A DNA stretch of 64,000 nt from Marinomonas phaeophyticola (GTDB lineage: Bacteria > Pseudomonadota > Gammaproteobacteria > Pseudomonadales > Marinomonadaceae), in assembly GCF_026966905.1 (NCBI RefSeq), contig NZ_JAPUBN010000001.1, positions 1 to 64,000 on the forward strand. The letters run 5' to 3'. The notes below the pieces were generated by a model. The model worked only from the letters and a program-made list of their open reading frames with translations, was not told where the DNA came from and did not search any database. The stretch's first letter is position 1, and every line of letters starts with the position of its first letter. This document shows positions 19,982 through 30,994 of this stretch, one piece after another. The position numbers and the translations under genes were made by a program.

Positions 19982-21208
19982 CTATGCGATTGCTTTTAGT
20001 ATGGCGTTAGCCCACAAAACACCTTCACCATAGCATCGGCTCAAAATAAGTTTACTCTTTGCTGGAATCGCTGAAATTTCATCCCAACTGTTTCTTTCAA
20101 GAGAGTTAAGCAGTTTTAAATATTTACCGATGTCCCCCTCATAATGAAGAATGATCCTTTTGACTTCATCGCTTAAGGCTATTTGATTAAGAGCTTCTTG
20201 CTTATCTATTTCTAATATGGCATCGATGCCTGACATAATACCGGCAATAAAGCCTGTCTCTTCATTGAGTTTGCCATTTATACGACACATTGTTTGGCAA
20301 CAATACGCTCTAATTAAAATAACTCGGAACATTTCTATTGGCTGGTTTGAGGTCGATGTAAGAGTGATTAATAGTGCCCATTTTTTTATTTGATTAAGAC
20401 CAATAAAAATAACCGCTTCTTTTATACTTTCCACTTTTTTGGGAATGCCACAAATAGGACTGTTTAGAACTCGCAACAACTGATAAGAAAATTTGGGATT
20501 TTTCTCGACTAACTTAGCCACTCTATCAATGCTGATATCAGGGTTTTGCAGTTCACTGACAAGCTCTACGGTCATCTGTGTTGCTGAGTCTACTTTTTTA
20601 CCTTTGACAATGGTGGGTTTCTGCAAATAATAGCCTTGAAATAGAGTAAAGCCCATCTTTCTGCATAGTTGTAACATAGATTGGTTTTCAACTTTTTCAG
20701 CAATTAAAATAATGCCTTGTTTGAGAAGACTGGAAATCTGCTCTTTGTGTCTTTCTGGGTGAGTTGCTAAAACGTCAATTTTAATCATTTTTACCAAAGG
20801 AATTAATGGATCATATTCCTTAGTAAATTGATAATCGTCTAAAACAAAATGATAGCCAGCGTCTTTCCAAGAAGAAACTTTTTCTATGAGTGTGGCTGTG
20901 ACTTTTTGTTCTTCTAAAATTTCAATATAAACTTGGGAAGGATCAATAGGAAAAAATGCATCGGATAAAAGTAGGTCGCCAGTCATATTAATGAAGAAAG
21001 GCGTATTAAGCTGTACGTTTAGTTCCGTTATACCAATACAAAGGTTAACCAATACTTGGCTTGTTGCTGCTTCACCATTCGTAAAATTAGCAAACTTCTC
21101 TTCTTGACCCCGAAATAGTAATTCGTACCCAAATAACTCATTATTGATATCAAATATTGGCTGCTGAGCCATCATAAGATCATTTAAAGGGTTATTGTTT
21201 TCTTTCAA
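19982..21208 (-). CDS. EAL-HDOD signalling protein with degenerate EAL domain
   Basis: A 408-aa cytoplasmic protein. The N-terminal EAL-like domain (residues 12-205) keeps the fold landmarks (MAQQPIFDINNELFGYELLF, FVLDDYQF, IKIDVL, IAEKVEN, GFTLFQGYYLQKP). The EAL signature itself is ELLFRG, and other metal-binding positions look altered (EILEEQ, LDDYQF), so c-di-GMP hydrolysis is unlikely. The C-terminal HDOD domain spans about 210-390 (KNPKFSYQLLRVLNSP). Proteins of this layout (YuxH/CdgJ type) act as adaptors in motility and biofilm control. It is divergent from the tRNA-Ala region. Confidence 0.9.
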   Translation of the reverse strand: MKENNNPLNDLMMAQQPIFDINNELFGYELLFRGQEEKFANFTNGEAATSQVLVNLCIGITELNVQLNTPFFINMTGDLLLSDAFFPIDPSQVYIEILEEQKVTATLIEKVSSWKDAGYHFVLDDYQFTKEYDPLIPLVKMIKIDVLATHPERHKEQISSLLKQGIILIAEKVENQSMLQLCRKMGFTLFQGYYLQKPTIVKGKKVDSATQMTVELVSELQNPDISIDRVAKLVEKNPKFSYQLLRVLNSPICGIPKKVESIKEAVIFIGLNQIKKWALLITLTSTSNQPIEMFRVILIRAYCCQTMCRINGKLNEETGFIAGIMSGIDAILEIDKQEALNQIALSDEVKRIILHYEGDIGKYLKLLNSLERNSWDEISAIPAKSKLILSRCYGEGVLWANAILKAIA

Positions 21209-21341
21209 AGTTTATACCTTTTGACGTTGATCGATCATATTATCATACGTTTAAACTGAAAAACGGGATCAAGTTAAAAGTATAAAATTTTGCAGTGAAG
21301 AAAAACAGCAATAGTTTGAAAATGTTTTTTTAGTCAATGAC

Positions 21342-21370
21342 TTGACACCATCGTAAATAGTGACTATCAT
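21342..21370 (+). promoter_or_regulatory. Sigma-70 promoter of tRNA-Ala
   Basis: TTGACA at 21342-21347 and TATCAT at 21365-21370 are separated by 17 bp and placed 15 bp before the mature tRNA: a near-consensus promoter. Confidence 0.8.
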
Positions 21371-21385
21371 CTCGGAAAATTTGTT

Positions 21386-21461
21386 GGGGCCTTAGCTCAG
21401 CTGGGAGAGCGCAACGCTGGCAGCGTTGAGGTCAGGAGTTCGATCCTCCTAGGCTCCACCA
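21386..21461 (+). tRNA. tRNA-Ala (anticodon GGC)
   Basis: A 76-nt cloverleaf. The acceptor ggggcct pairs with aggctcc, the D arm is agctcagctgggagagc, and the anticodon stem caacg/cgttg carries loop ctGGCag. The T arm is aggagttcgatcctcct and CCA is encoded. It has its own near-consensus promoter. Confidence 0.97.
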
Positions 21462-21616
21462 ACTCTTTTCTTACAAACTTTCTTTTTCTTCCCTTATTTA
21501 CTCGATTACCTGTATAGAGTTTAATTCCACTGTTCTTATGGAAAGTGTACTCTTTAGTTCAAAAGTTTTATACCTTGAATATACAGTAATCTTGATATGC
21601 AGCAAGAAGGAAGGCT

Positions 21617-24600
21617 ATGTTTCACGTCTACTCCGGAAATCATCTAGAAGACCTCTCAATCGTTCTTAATAAAATACTGTCTTTAACTCCACCTAAGAAT
21701 GCATTTCAATCTGAGCATGTTTTAGTTCAGAGCCCAGGAATGGCTCAATGGCTAAAAATGGCTTTGGCTGAGCAACAAGGGGTTAGTGCGGGAACGATTT
21801 TTCCGTTGCCCTCCACATTTGTTTGGCAGTGCTTTCAGCAAAGTATTCCTGATATTCCGATGCAAAGTGAGTTTAATAAGCCTTTTCTCGTCTGGAGGCT
21901 AATGACAATTCTACCTTCAAGGTTAAAAGATGAAGCATTTTCTTCATTGGCTTGGTATTTGAAAGAAGATGATAGCCAAATGCGCTTATATCAACTGTGT
22001 GCAAGTATTGCTGACATTTTTGACCAATATCTAGTGTATCGTCCCAAATGGATATCCGCTTGGGAAGCGAATGACGAATCCGTAGACGAGATTAATAAAG
22101 TCACTGAAAAGCAGCCTTGGCAAGCGATATTATGGCGTGATTTGGTTGCTGATGTTTCTCAGCGCAATGGCTCTTTGTTTCACCGGGCTAACTTAGTAGA
22201 TGCCTTAAGGGAGGCGACTCGTAATGGTCGCAAACCTTCCAGTCTACCTGATCGAATTTTCATTTTCGGTGTTTCATCTTTACCGCCAAATACCTTAGAC
22301 GCATTGCAAGTTTTGGCTAAATCTGGATGGATAGAAGTGCATCTTTTTATGTTAAATCCAAGCCGTTTTTACTGGGGTGATGTTGTTGATAAACAATACT
22401 TAAATCGGCAAATTAAAAGGCAACCGAATAAACCTGGGTTAATGGCAGATAAAATGCATCTGGATGCGAACCCGTTATTGTCATCCTGGGGACGATTGGG
22501 TCGAGATTACATTTTACAGTTAATGGATTTAGCTGATAATCAGTTAGATGTCTTTGAAGATTACATTGATGAAGCTCGAATGAAAGAGGGTGAGCATGCG
22601 TCTTTACTTAGTTATATCCAACAAGACATTCTTAATTTAGATAATCATGGTTCAGAAGAAGAAAGGACGGCGAGCGCCAAAGATTCATCTTATAAACACA
22701 TTATTGCTTCGGATGATGTGACTGTACAGTTTCACTCTTGCCACAGTGCGTTGCGAGAAGTAGAAGTATTACATGATCAACTCCTATCCATGTTTGAGCA
22801 AGACAGCCAGCTAACACCAAAAGACATCATTGTAATGTTACCTGATGTGAATCAATACAGCCCTTTTATCCAATCTGTTTTTTTATGTCAGCCTGATCAT
22901 AAGCGAATTCCTTTTGCCTTAGTGGATTTACAAGCAAACCAAGAAACGCCACTTATTGATGCCTATGTGAGATTGCTGTCTCTAGTCGACAGCCGGTGTA
23001 CGTTATCTGAGTTAATTAGTATTCTAGAGGTACCTGCGGTACTGGCACGTTTTGAGTTAAGTGTTGATGAATTGGAACGGATTAGGCAATGGAGCAATGA
23101 GTCAGGCGTGCGCTGGGGGTTAGATTCGAGTACCGCTGAGCATTGGTCTTTACCGGTAGAAACACACAATACGTGGCAAAATGGATTAAAACGCATGCTA
23201 TTAGGTTATGCGGTTGGACACGATACCATTTGGAATGGCTTATTAAGTTATGGAGAAATAGAGGGGTTAGAGGCTCATGTCGCGGGTAAATTAGCTCAGT
23301 TCCTACAGTCTATTAGTGTACTTGTGAATGCGATGCGATCACCAAGATTACCAGATGAATGGGTTGTTTTTCTCTATGATATTCTAAGCGATTTCTTTGA
23401 TTTGGATGACGATGATGTGTTTGCTCCCTTGTTATCTAAGCATATTAATGATGTGTCCTCTGAATGGCGTACAGCCAATTTCAATACGAAAATCGATTTA
23501 GCCGTTCTTAGGCAGATTTTAGCGCCACGATTACAAGAGCCTCAAGGAGGGCAACGCTTTTTAGCCGGACGGGTCAATTTCTGTACGCTTATGCCCATGC
23601 GCTCTGTTCCCTTTAGCGTAGTGTGCCTATTGGGTCTTAACGAAGGCGCTTACCCTAGGACTCAAATTCCTGTTGGTTTTGATTTAATGGTCGGTAACTA
23701 TCAAAAAGGAGACCGGAGTCGACGAGAAGATGATAAATACCTCTTTTTGGAAGCCACCTTATCGGCTCGCCAACGACTTTATATCAGCTATATCGGTCGT
23801 AGTATTCGGGATAACAGTGAGTTAACGCCTTCTATTTTAGTGAGTGAATTGATGGAGTACATCGGTCAAAGCTGTGTGCTGGCTACCGATGTCAATTTAA
23901 TACCTGAAGCCAGTCAACAGGCTCTTTTAAGTAAAATAGTGGTAGAGCACTCGTTGCAGCCATTTAACGAGAGATATTATCTATCGTTTCAAGAGTCAAG
24001 TGTTTCAAAGCGCCTTTTTAGTTATGAAGGCACATGGGTGGATGCGCTTCGCTTGCGTTCTAATGGAGTCGAAGAGGATGGTGGGGTTAATACCTCTCTG
24101 GCGTTATCGAAAGCGCCATTACCCATGTTAGAGCAAGACACTGATGAAGTTGATTTTGCTCAATTCATTCGTTTTTTTACGCATCCTGCCCGTTATTTCT
24201 ATCAGCGCCGTTTAAAAGCGTATTTGTCTATTAGAGAAATACAAGAACAAGAAGATGAACCTTTTACTTTGAGCTATCTGGCGGCATTAGACTTTAGAGA
24301 GCAAGCATTACAGGCGTATGAGAATGAGGCTGTAGAAGGTTTTAAACGTAAGTTACAGTTGAGTGGTGAGTTTCCTTATGGTGAATTTGGGGAAATGTCT
24401 TTGCAAGAGTTATTGTGTCAATGTGAAGCAATGATGAAGGCGTCTCCAATACGAAAAGAGATCGATTTACCAAAAGTAGAGATTCAGCTTGGTTTTAAAT
24501 CGGCAACGGGTGCTCAAACTAATTTAATTGCTTGGTTAGACCGTTGGGATAGAGATCGGCGAGTAGTGCGTTACTTAAGTCATTTAAGCTCCAGAATGCG

Positions 24601-25033
24601 AATGAAAACCTGGTTAGAGCATTTGGCAATGAATGCCCAAGGCGTGCCGGTACAAACCGTATTGTTGTCGTTTAAAACTTCTTCGTCGGCAGAAGTCGTT
24701 GAAACTAGTTGGCCAATGCTAGAGAAAAGTCAGGCGCTGGAACTCTTGTCTCGATACTGGGCTGTATTTGAACAAGGGGAGAATAGGGTAATACCTTTAC
24801 CTGCAAAAACAGCGGATGCATGGGCGGCAGAAATGCACAAAACACAAGACGAACAATCCGCGTGGGATAAAGCATATAAATGTTATCACGATGCGTTCTT
24901 AGAATATTCAGAAGATCGAGATGTTTATTGGCAAAGAGACTTCACTTCACTCGAGCAAATGCAGGATACCTTTACTCAACTCAGTGAGCAACTTTGGCTA
25001 CCCCTTTATGAGTATTTGGAGGACAAAGAATGA
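21617..25033 (+). CDS. recC: RecC, exodeoxyribonuclease V gamma subunit
   Basis: A 1138-aa protein, the usual size for RecC. The N terminus (MFHVYSGNHLEDLSIVL) and the blocks VLVQSPGMAQWLKMALAEQQ (residues 36-55) and FSVVCLLGLNEGAYPR are RecC hallmarks; the latter is the degenerate helicase region that scans for Chi. RecC forms the RecBCD complex that repairs double-strand breaks and degrades foreign DNA. Order is recC-recB-recD. Unlike E. coli there is no ptrA protease gene between recC and recB; the stop overlaps the recB start (ATGA), indicating translational coupling. Confidence 0.95.
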   Translation: MFHVYSGNHLEDLSIVLNKILSLTPPKNAFQSEHVLVQSPGMAQWLKMALAEQQGVSAGTIFPLPSTFVWQCFQQSIPDIPMQSEFNKPFLVWRLMTILPSRLKDEAFSSLAWYLKEDDSQMRLYQLCASIADIFDQYLVYRPKWISAWEANDESVDEINKVTEKQPWQAILWRDLVADVSQRNGSLFHRANLVDALREATRNGRKPSSLPDRIFIFGVSSLPPNTLDALQVLAKSGWIEVHLFMLNPSRFYWGDVVDKQYLNRQIKRQPNKPGLMADKMHLDANPLLSSWGRLGRDYILQLMDLADNQLDVFEDYIDEARMKEGEHASLLSYIQQDILNLDNHGSEEERTASAKDSSYKHIIASDDVTVQFHSCHSALREVEVLHDQLLSMFEQDSQLTPKDIIVMLPDVNQYSPFIQSVFLCQPDHKRIPFALVDLQANQETPLIDAYVRLLSLVDSRCTLSELISILEVPAVLARFELSVDELERIRQWSNESGVRWGLDSSTAEHWSLPVETHNTWQNGLKRMLLGYAVGHDTIWNGLLSYGEIEGLEAHVAGKLAQFLQSISVLVNAMRSPRLPDEWVVFLYDILSDFFDLDDDDVFAPLLSKHINDVSSEWRTANFNTKIDLAVLRQILAPRLQEPQGGQRFLAGRVNFCTLMPMRSVPFSVVCLLGLNEGAYPRTQIPVGFDLMVGNYQKGDRSRREDDKYLFLEATLSARQRLYISYIGRSIRDNSELTPSILVSELMEYIGQSCVLATDVNLIPEASQQALLSKIVVEHSLQPFNERYYLSFQESSVSKRLFSYEGTWVDALRLRSNGVEEDGGVNTSLALSKAPLPMLEQDTDEVDFAQFIRFFTHPARYFYQRRLKAYLSIREIQEQEDEPFTLSYLAALDFREQALQAYENEAVEGFKRKLQLSGEFPYGEFGEMSLQELLCQCEAMMKASPIRKEIDLPKVEIQLGFKSATGAQTNLIAWLDRWDRDRRVVRYLSHLSSRMRMKTWLEHLAMNAQGVPVQTVLLSFKTSSSAEVVETSWPMLEKSQALELLSRYWAVFEQGENRVIPLPAKTADAWAAEMHKTQDEQSAWDKAYKCYHDAFLEYSEDRDVYWQRDFTSLEQMQDTFTQLSEQLWLPLYEYLEDKE

Positions 25034-28000
25034 GTGTATCGACTGAACGCCCATTAATTGCACTTGATGCTTTTGCATTTCCTTTATATGGTCGCCGTTT
25101 GATTGAGGCGAGTGCTGGTACAGGTAAAACGTACACGATAGCCAATTTATATTTGCGTTTATTGGTGCCAACAAGGAGTGACGTTGAATTTGCTTATCCT
25201 TTGACCGTCGATCAAATATTAGTGGTTACCTTTACAGAAGCGTCCACCTCAGAGTTGAAAGCGAGAATCAGACAACGAATCAGGCAAGCGAGACAAGCAC
25301 TCTTATTGGGTGCAAGCCAGGATGTATTTTTATCTCAATGGATTGGGCAGTTTTCAGCCAGTGAAGGTGAGCTTGCCGTTGAACGATTATTAAACGCTGA
25401 AAAACAAATGGATGAAGCGGCTATTTTTACGATTCATGGCTTCTGTCAGAGAATGCTTAGTCAAAATGCTTTTGAAAGTAGGATGTTGTTTCAGCAAGAA
25501 ATAGAGACAGATGAAAGCATACCTTTAAGCATTGCTGTAAAGGATGTTTGGCGAGCAGAAACCTATCCTATGACATCTGAATTTGCCGCCATAGTGAGGG
25601 CGGTTTGGTCTACACCCCAAGCTTTACAAAAAGATTTAGCCAGTCTACAAAGTCAGCCTAGTGTCAATATACAAGGAGCGGATTTTGATATTGAAAATGG
25701 ACTGAAACAAGCTCAAGAGCGAATTAAAAAAGTAAAGTCGCTTTGGAATGAGCAGGCGACAGACATTATTGCATTATTGGATGAGAGTGATATTAAAGGG
25801 ACTTTTTGGTTTAACACCCCTAAAAAGCAAGACACGCGTGAAAAGTTAATCAATGCATTTTACCAATGGTCTAACAGCGATTCTTTTACATTACCTGCCG
25901 ATATTAAAAGATTAGATGCGTCAGAGTTAGCGATGCAGGTTAAAAGGAATGGGGTTGCTCCGGTACATGAAATTTTTGAGTTGGTGTCGGACTTAAGAGC
26001 CAATTATCCAACTACAGATAAAGTAAAGCCCGCTCTCCTATCTCGCTATTGGCAGCTTGCGCAAAAACGATTAGCGTTATGGAAACAACAAACGTTAAAA
26101 CTAACTTTTACGGACTTGCTAACATCTTTATATACGGCGTTGCACTCTGAAGAAGGACAACGTTTAGCCGAACGGATTCGTCAGTTGTATCCCATCGCAA
26201 TGATTGATGAATTCCAAGATACAGACCCTGTTCAATATCGTATTTTTTCCTCCATATATGCATTGCAACAAGCGGAACAGCAGAATAAATCTGCGTTAGG
26301 CTTGATTATGATTGGTGATCCGAAACAAGCTATTTACGCCTTTCGAGGCGCGGATGTATACACCTATCTAGCTGCAAAGAATGATGTTGAAGCGGTGTAT
26401 TCCCTAGCAACCAATTACCGTTCTTCAGCTGCCATGATTCAATCGGTTAACCGTTTGTTTATGACACAACCGAATCCTTTTCAGGTGACAGGTATTCCTT
26501 TTACGCCAGTGCAAGACCGGGGCGTGGCTGGTGGTTTTGTACGTCATGGGCAGGTTCAAACGGCGATGCAATTTTTACGTCCAGAACAAAATGAAATTTG
26601 GAGTGCGGCTACTTATGAACAAACATTGGCAGAGATGTCGGCGAGTCACATACATGAACTGTTGTTAGAGGGGCAATCGGGTCAAGCGACATTAAATACA
26701 GATAATAAGATAAGGAGCCTTGCGCCTAAAGACATTGCCATTTTAGTCTCTGGCTATCAACAGGCACAATTAATGAAGCAGTCTTTGTCTAAAAAAGGCA
26801 TTAGTAGTGTTTATTTGAGTGATCGAGGCTCGGTATTCGCTTCAACTGAAGCTCAAGATTTATGGGTTATTTTACATGCAGTACATGATGAAGGCAGAGA
26901 AACCTCATTAAGGTCTGCGTTAGCAACGAAGCTTTTGAATAAATCACATGAAGAGCTAGACCTTTTCAATCATGATGATGTCTATTTTGAGCAATGGTCT
27001 GAGCGTTTTCAGCATTATCATGAAGTGTGGTTAACTCAAGGTTTGATGCCTATGCTCAGGCGATTTATTCAAGATTTGAAGTTAGCCAGTGATATTTTGA
27101 ATCGAGCAAACGGTGAACGTTCATTAACAAATCTTTTGCATCTTGGTGAAAAATTACAGCAGAAAGCGATGGAGATGGAATCTCAAGAAAACCTGCTGAG
27201 GTATTTTTTGATGGTTATTCAATCTCCTGATGGTAACAGTGATGAGCAAAAAGTACGTTTAGAAAGTGATGCTGAATTGGTTCGTATTATTACCATTCAT
27301 AAGAGTAAAGGCTTGGAGTACCCATTGGTTTATCTGCCCTTTGCATTAAAGCCTTTTTCTAATCGAGATAAGCATGCTCTGTTCCATGAGTCGGATATTT
27401 CAAAAAATAACCCAGTTCACAGCCCTTCATTATGGTTCTCCGCTTGCCCTAATGACCAACAAAAAAAGCAACATGAGGATGAACTGTATGCCACTGAAAT
27501 TCGATTGGCTTATGTGGCCCTTACACGAGCGAAGGAAGCCTGTTTTATTGGCTGCGCAGAAATAGGCAAAGCGGCAACCAAGACACTTGCAGACAGAAGC
27601 TACCTTCATTTAAGTGGTGTGGGCTCGCTTTTGTATGCGGCCGAACCAAAAGAATACGGTGCCTTAGATGAGGTTCTGCAAACCTTATCAAAGGGTTCTA
27701 TTATTCACGGGACTCACTCTATAGATGTGGTCGAGAAAACGACAGAGTCGTTGCCCAAGTTCAAGCAAAGTAGAGAGAATGAATTTACCGAATGTCAGCT
27801 TGATCAGCATGACAACCCTTTATTAGAGAATAGAAAATTTTCAGCTCAGATTGAGAGAGATTGGTGGGTTGGCAGTTACTCTTCTCTCATTGTTGGCGAT
27901 GAAAACCATAAAAAATCCTCGTTGAATCCTGGTCTTGATGAGGCGGCGTTGGTAACGATTTCTGAAGACTCTGATTTGCAGCAGGCATTATTAAAAGAGC

Positions 28001-28872
28001 TTGCTGTGGCGGATCAAAGTGACGCGGCCGTATTGATTGACACCGTAGAGGTTGTTGAAAATAAGTTTAGCTTTCCTAGGGGGGCTAAACCTGGCACCTT
28101 TCTACACGATTTACTTGAAGGTGCGCCTTTGGCTGACAGTTACAGTCGTGTGGCGTTTGCCGATTTACTATTGGCGAAACACCAGTCAAAATTAGTTGAT
28201 TATTTTGAGCGCCAAGGTTACGGCCAATGGCATGCGGTTTTGCTTAGTTGGTTACGTGATATTCTGCAAACGCCTTTAGCGACAGATTTGCCGGGTTTAA
28301 CGCTAGATACCTTATCTGAGAGCCAAGTTTTCAAAGAGATGGAATTCTTTTTACCTGTATCGGGTTTCAAGGCATTAGAGTTAGATAACATTGCGAGACG
28401 TTATGATTCGGTTTCTAAAGACGCGCCTCGTATTCAAGATCGCCCTTTAAAAGGCATGTTAAAAGGATTTATTGATTTACTATTCGAATGGCAAGGTCAG
28501 TATTATGTTGTGGATTATAAATCAAATCATTTAGGTGATTCTGAAGATGATTATCATGATCAAGCGTTAAGAGAGGGGGTAGCTGATCATCGTTATGATC
28601 TTCAATATCAGCTTTATACGTTGGCATTACACCGATATTTAAAAACACGCATAGACGACTATGACTATGATATGCACGTGGGCGGCGTGATGTATTTATT
28701 CTTACGAGGAATGGATGGTAAGAGCCAGCAAGGTATTTACCGGACAAAATTGTTAAAAGAACACGTGTTGGAAATGGATGCCTTATTTACAGGAAACCAA
28801 AGGTGTCATGGCACGGATGATCTCGCATCTGGGTTTACCTCAAATGAAGAGGGTCAGTATGACTTATTCTAA
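25030..28872 (+). CDS. recB: RecB, exodeoxyribonuclease V beta subunit (helicase-nuclease)
   Basis: A 1280-aa UvrD-type 3'-5' helicase fused to a nuclease. Walker A is [15 protein letters not shown] (residues 26-40), Walker B is MIDEFQDTDPVQY (about 391-403), and motif VI lies in RLAYVALTRAKEACF. The C-terminal nuclease domain shows GMLKGFIDLLFEWQGQ then VVDYKSNHLG, the conserved D and K that cut DNA and, in E. coli, regulate Chi response. It is slightly longer than E. coli RecB (1180). It overlaps recC by 4 nt and recD by 14 nt. Confidence 0.95.
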   Translation: MSVSTERPLIALDAFAFPLYGRRLIEASAGTGKTYTIANLYLRLLVPTRSDVEFAYPLTVDQILVVTFTEASTSELKARIRQRIRQARQALLLGASQDVFLSQWIGQFSASEGELAVERLLNAEKQMDEAAIFTIHGFCQRMLSQNAFESRMLFQQEIETDESIPLSIAVKDVWRAETYPMTSEFAAIVRAVWSTPQALQKDLASLQSQPSVNIQGADFDIENGLKQAQERIKKVKSLWNEQATDIIALLDESDIKGTFWFNTPKKQDTREKLINAFYQWSNSDSFTLPADIKRLDASELAMQVKRNGVAPVHEIFELVSDLRANYPTTDKVKPALLSRYWQLAQKRLALWKQQTLKLTFTDLLTSLYTALHSEEGQRLAERIRQLYPIAMIDEFQDTDPVQYRIFSSIYALQQAEQQNKSALGLIMIGDPKQAIYAFRGADVYTYLAAKNDVEAVYSLATNYRSSAAMIQSVNRLFMTQPNPFQVTGIPFTPVQDRGVAGGFVRHGQVQTAMQFLRPEQNEIWSAATYEQTLAEMSASHIHELLLEGQSGQATLNTDNKIRSLAPKDIAILVSGYQQAQLMKQSLSKKGISSVYLSDRGSVFASTEAQDLWVILHAVHDEGRETSLRSALATKLLNKSHEELDLFNHDDVYFEQWSERFQHYHEVWLTQGLMPMLRRFIQDLKLASDILNRANGERSLTNLLHLGEKLQQKAMEMESQENLLRYFLMVIQSPDGNSDEQKVRLESDAELVRIITIHKSKGLEYPLVYLPFALKPFSNRDKHALFHESDISKNNPVHSPSLWFSACPNDQQKKQHEDELYATEIRLAYVALTRAKEACFIGCAEIGKAATKTLADRSYLHLSGVGSLLYAAEPKEYGALDEVLQTLSKGSIIHGTHSIDVVEKTTESLPKFKQSRENEFTECQLDQHDNPLLENRKFSAQIERDWWVGSYSSLIVGDENHKKSSLNPGLDEAALVTISEDSDLQQALLKELAVADQSDAAVLIDTVEVVENKFSFPRGAKPGTFLHDLLEGAPLADSYSRVAFADLLLAKHQSKLVDYFERQGYGQWHAVLLSWLRDILQTPLATDLPGLTLDTLSESQVFKEMEFFLPVSGFKALELDNIARRYDSVSKDAPRIQDRPLKGMLKGFIDLLFEWQGQYYVVDYKSNHLGDSEDDYHDQALREGVADHRYDLQYQLYTLALHRYLKTRIDDYDYDMHVGGVMYLFLRGMDGKSQQGIYRTKLLKEHVLEMDALFTGNQRCHGTDDLASGFTSNEEGQYDLF

Positions 28873-30864
28873 AATAGAGGATGAAAATATACATCATATG
28901 ACGATTGAGCCTCCCGCCTCGATTGAGGCAATGGTACTTATGTGGCATCAATCTGGAGTAATCAGAGCGATTGACGATCAATGGATTCGATCTTTGATGT
29001 TACATGCACAAGAGATGGACGATGCGGTACTGCTTGCGGGTGTTCTCTGCAGTAATTACTTGGGAATGGGTCACGTTTGTTTGTATCTAGATCAAATATT
29101 AGAAAAGCCTTTTCTAAATAGTACCAAAGACGATATTCATATATGGAAGCAGCTGCTGATACAAGAAGGCATTTATACAGTCGCCGATTGGAAGCAGAGG
29201 TTGATGCTTTCTCAACTTGTTTCTTCTGATGACAGGATCATTAGTCCTGTTTCTCCTCAAAAAATTAATACAGATAAAAGACCGTTAGTTTTGTCGGCTA
29301 ATAGACTGTATTTAGCACGTTACTTTTATTATGAAGAAAAGGTGTACCAATTTTTAAAATCCTCTTCTGAAAAAAACGCTTTAATGTAAAGAAAAAATGG
29401 CTTGATGAAGTGTTTCCTAAAGAGGACGCTGTGGCTGATGGTGTGGATTGGCAGAAAGTGGCGGTTGCTTCAGCAGCAGCACAAGATTTTTCAATTATTA
29501 GTGGCGGCCCTGGAACGGGTAAAACAACAACCGTTATTAAGCTCTTAGCCTTGTTAGTTCAACAAGCCAATTTTGACAACCAAAGTATGACAATAAAGTT
29601 AACTGCTCCTACAGGAAAAGCGGCCGCTAGGCTAACGGAATCTATCAGTAACGCTAAACACAGTTTGCCGGTCGATCAATCGATTAAAGATGCGATTCCT
29701 GAGCGGGCTTCTACTTTGCATCGGCTTCTAGGCGCAAATTTTGGTCGCAGTGAATTTAAGTTTAATGCTCAGAATCCTTTACATTTAGATGTGCTATTAG
29801 TCGATGAAGTCTCTATGGTTGATTTACCCATGATGGCTAAATTAATCGATGCATTACCTGCTCACGCAAGATTAATTTTGCTAGGAGATAAGGACCAGCT
29901 AGCTTCAGTAGAGGCTGGAGGCGTGTTAGGAGATTTAACGGCAGGAATAGAAAACTTATCTTTTTCTCCGTCTTGGACGAACTACTTAACTGACATGCTA
30001 GATAATGATTTTTCATCTTATACTCAATCATTTACAAAAGATAAATGGATTGGGCAGCACTTAACGTTACTAAGAAAGAGTTATCGTTTTGATGGTCGCA
30101 GTGGTATTGGATTACTTGCCAGTGCGGTCAATAAAGGGAGTGAAAAGCAAGCATTAAAAACGCTATACAATCCTCCTGATAACAGTATAGCGTGGCATTC
30201 AGTTGAGTTGAGTCAAGAATCAAAGCAAATGCCAAATGAGAAAATAGACATTGAATTATTAGGAAAAGGGTATGCCGACTATTGGCAAGGAGTGCGGTCT
30301 AATCTGTCCATAGATCTTTTGTTCTCGCTGTTTTCAAGTTATCAGGTCTTGTGTGCTGTACGACAAGGTGAGTTAGGAGTTGAATCCATTAATGAGGGGC
30401 TGCGTCAGTATTTCTACCAACGAGGGTATCTGAATTTAGATCAAGTTTGGGAACCAGGTAAAGCCATCATGATCCGTCGTAATGATACCAGTTTAGGATT
30501 ATTCAATGGGGATATTGGTATTTGTATGCCGGAATCCCCAGATTCAAATAGAATGCGAGTTTGGTTTCAATTAAGTGATGGTTCAATAAAGGGGATTCTT
30601 CCTAGCCGCTTAAGTGAATATGAATTGGTTTATGCCATGACAGTTCATAAATCACAAGGCTCAGAGTTTGATCGTGTGGTACTCGTGTTACCGGAAAAGA
30701 CAGGACCCGTGTTGACGAAAGAGCTTCTTTATACTGGGATTACAAGGGCGAAGCAGCACTTCTCGCTTTGGGGAAGTGAAATGGTGCTCCGTCATGCAAT
30801 TAGTAATAAAGTCATTCGATTATCAGGTTTGCAAAGTAAGATATGGTCAAATTCCGAACAATAA
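28859..30864 (+). pseudogene. recD: RecD, exodeoxyribonuclease V alpha subunit, broken by one frameshift in an A7 run
   Basis: RecD is the 5'-3' helicase of RecBCD. The first frame, starting at ATG 28859 with a gaggg ribosome site inside recB, gives about 171 residues of the N-terminal domain. The second (to 30864) carries Walker A GGPGTGKTTT, the LLVDEVSMVDLPMM helicase motif, and the C-terminal MTVHKSQGSEFDRVVLVLP and YTGITRAKQ motifs. The break is at the A7 run 29370-29376. One extra A joins SSSEK to KRFNVKKKWLDEVFPKE, giving a continuous 668-aa protein (E. coli 608). The ATPase part is intact, and loss is implausible next to intact recC and recB, so a sequencing error is the favoured reading. 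Confidence 0.92.
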
Positions 30865-30994
30865 ATCTTCTCTAAGGCAAGGCTGTTGAACTTTTTGAAT
30901 TAGTCCCAACTATTTGCTAAAGAGTCTCATTTTTGAATTAATAAAATTGTGTTAGTGTAGGCATCAAATTTTATCTGTGACTAAGTAGGAACAC

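Noticed and set aside
28859-30864. recD as a true loss of function giving a RecBC-only enzyme
   Set aside because: The break is a single base in an A7 run, all helicase motifs are intact, and five identical-type breaks occur in other genes.
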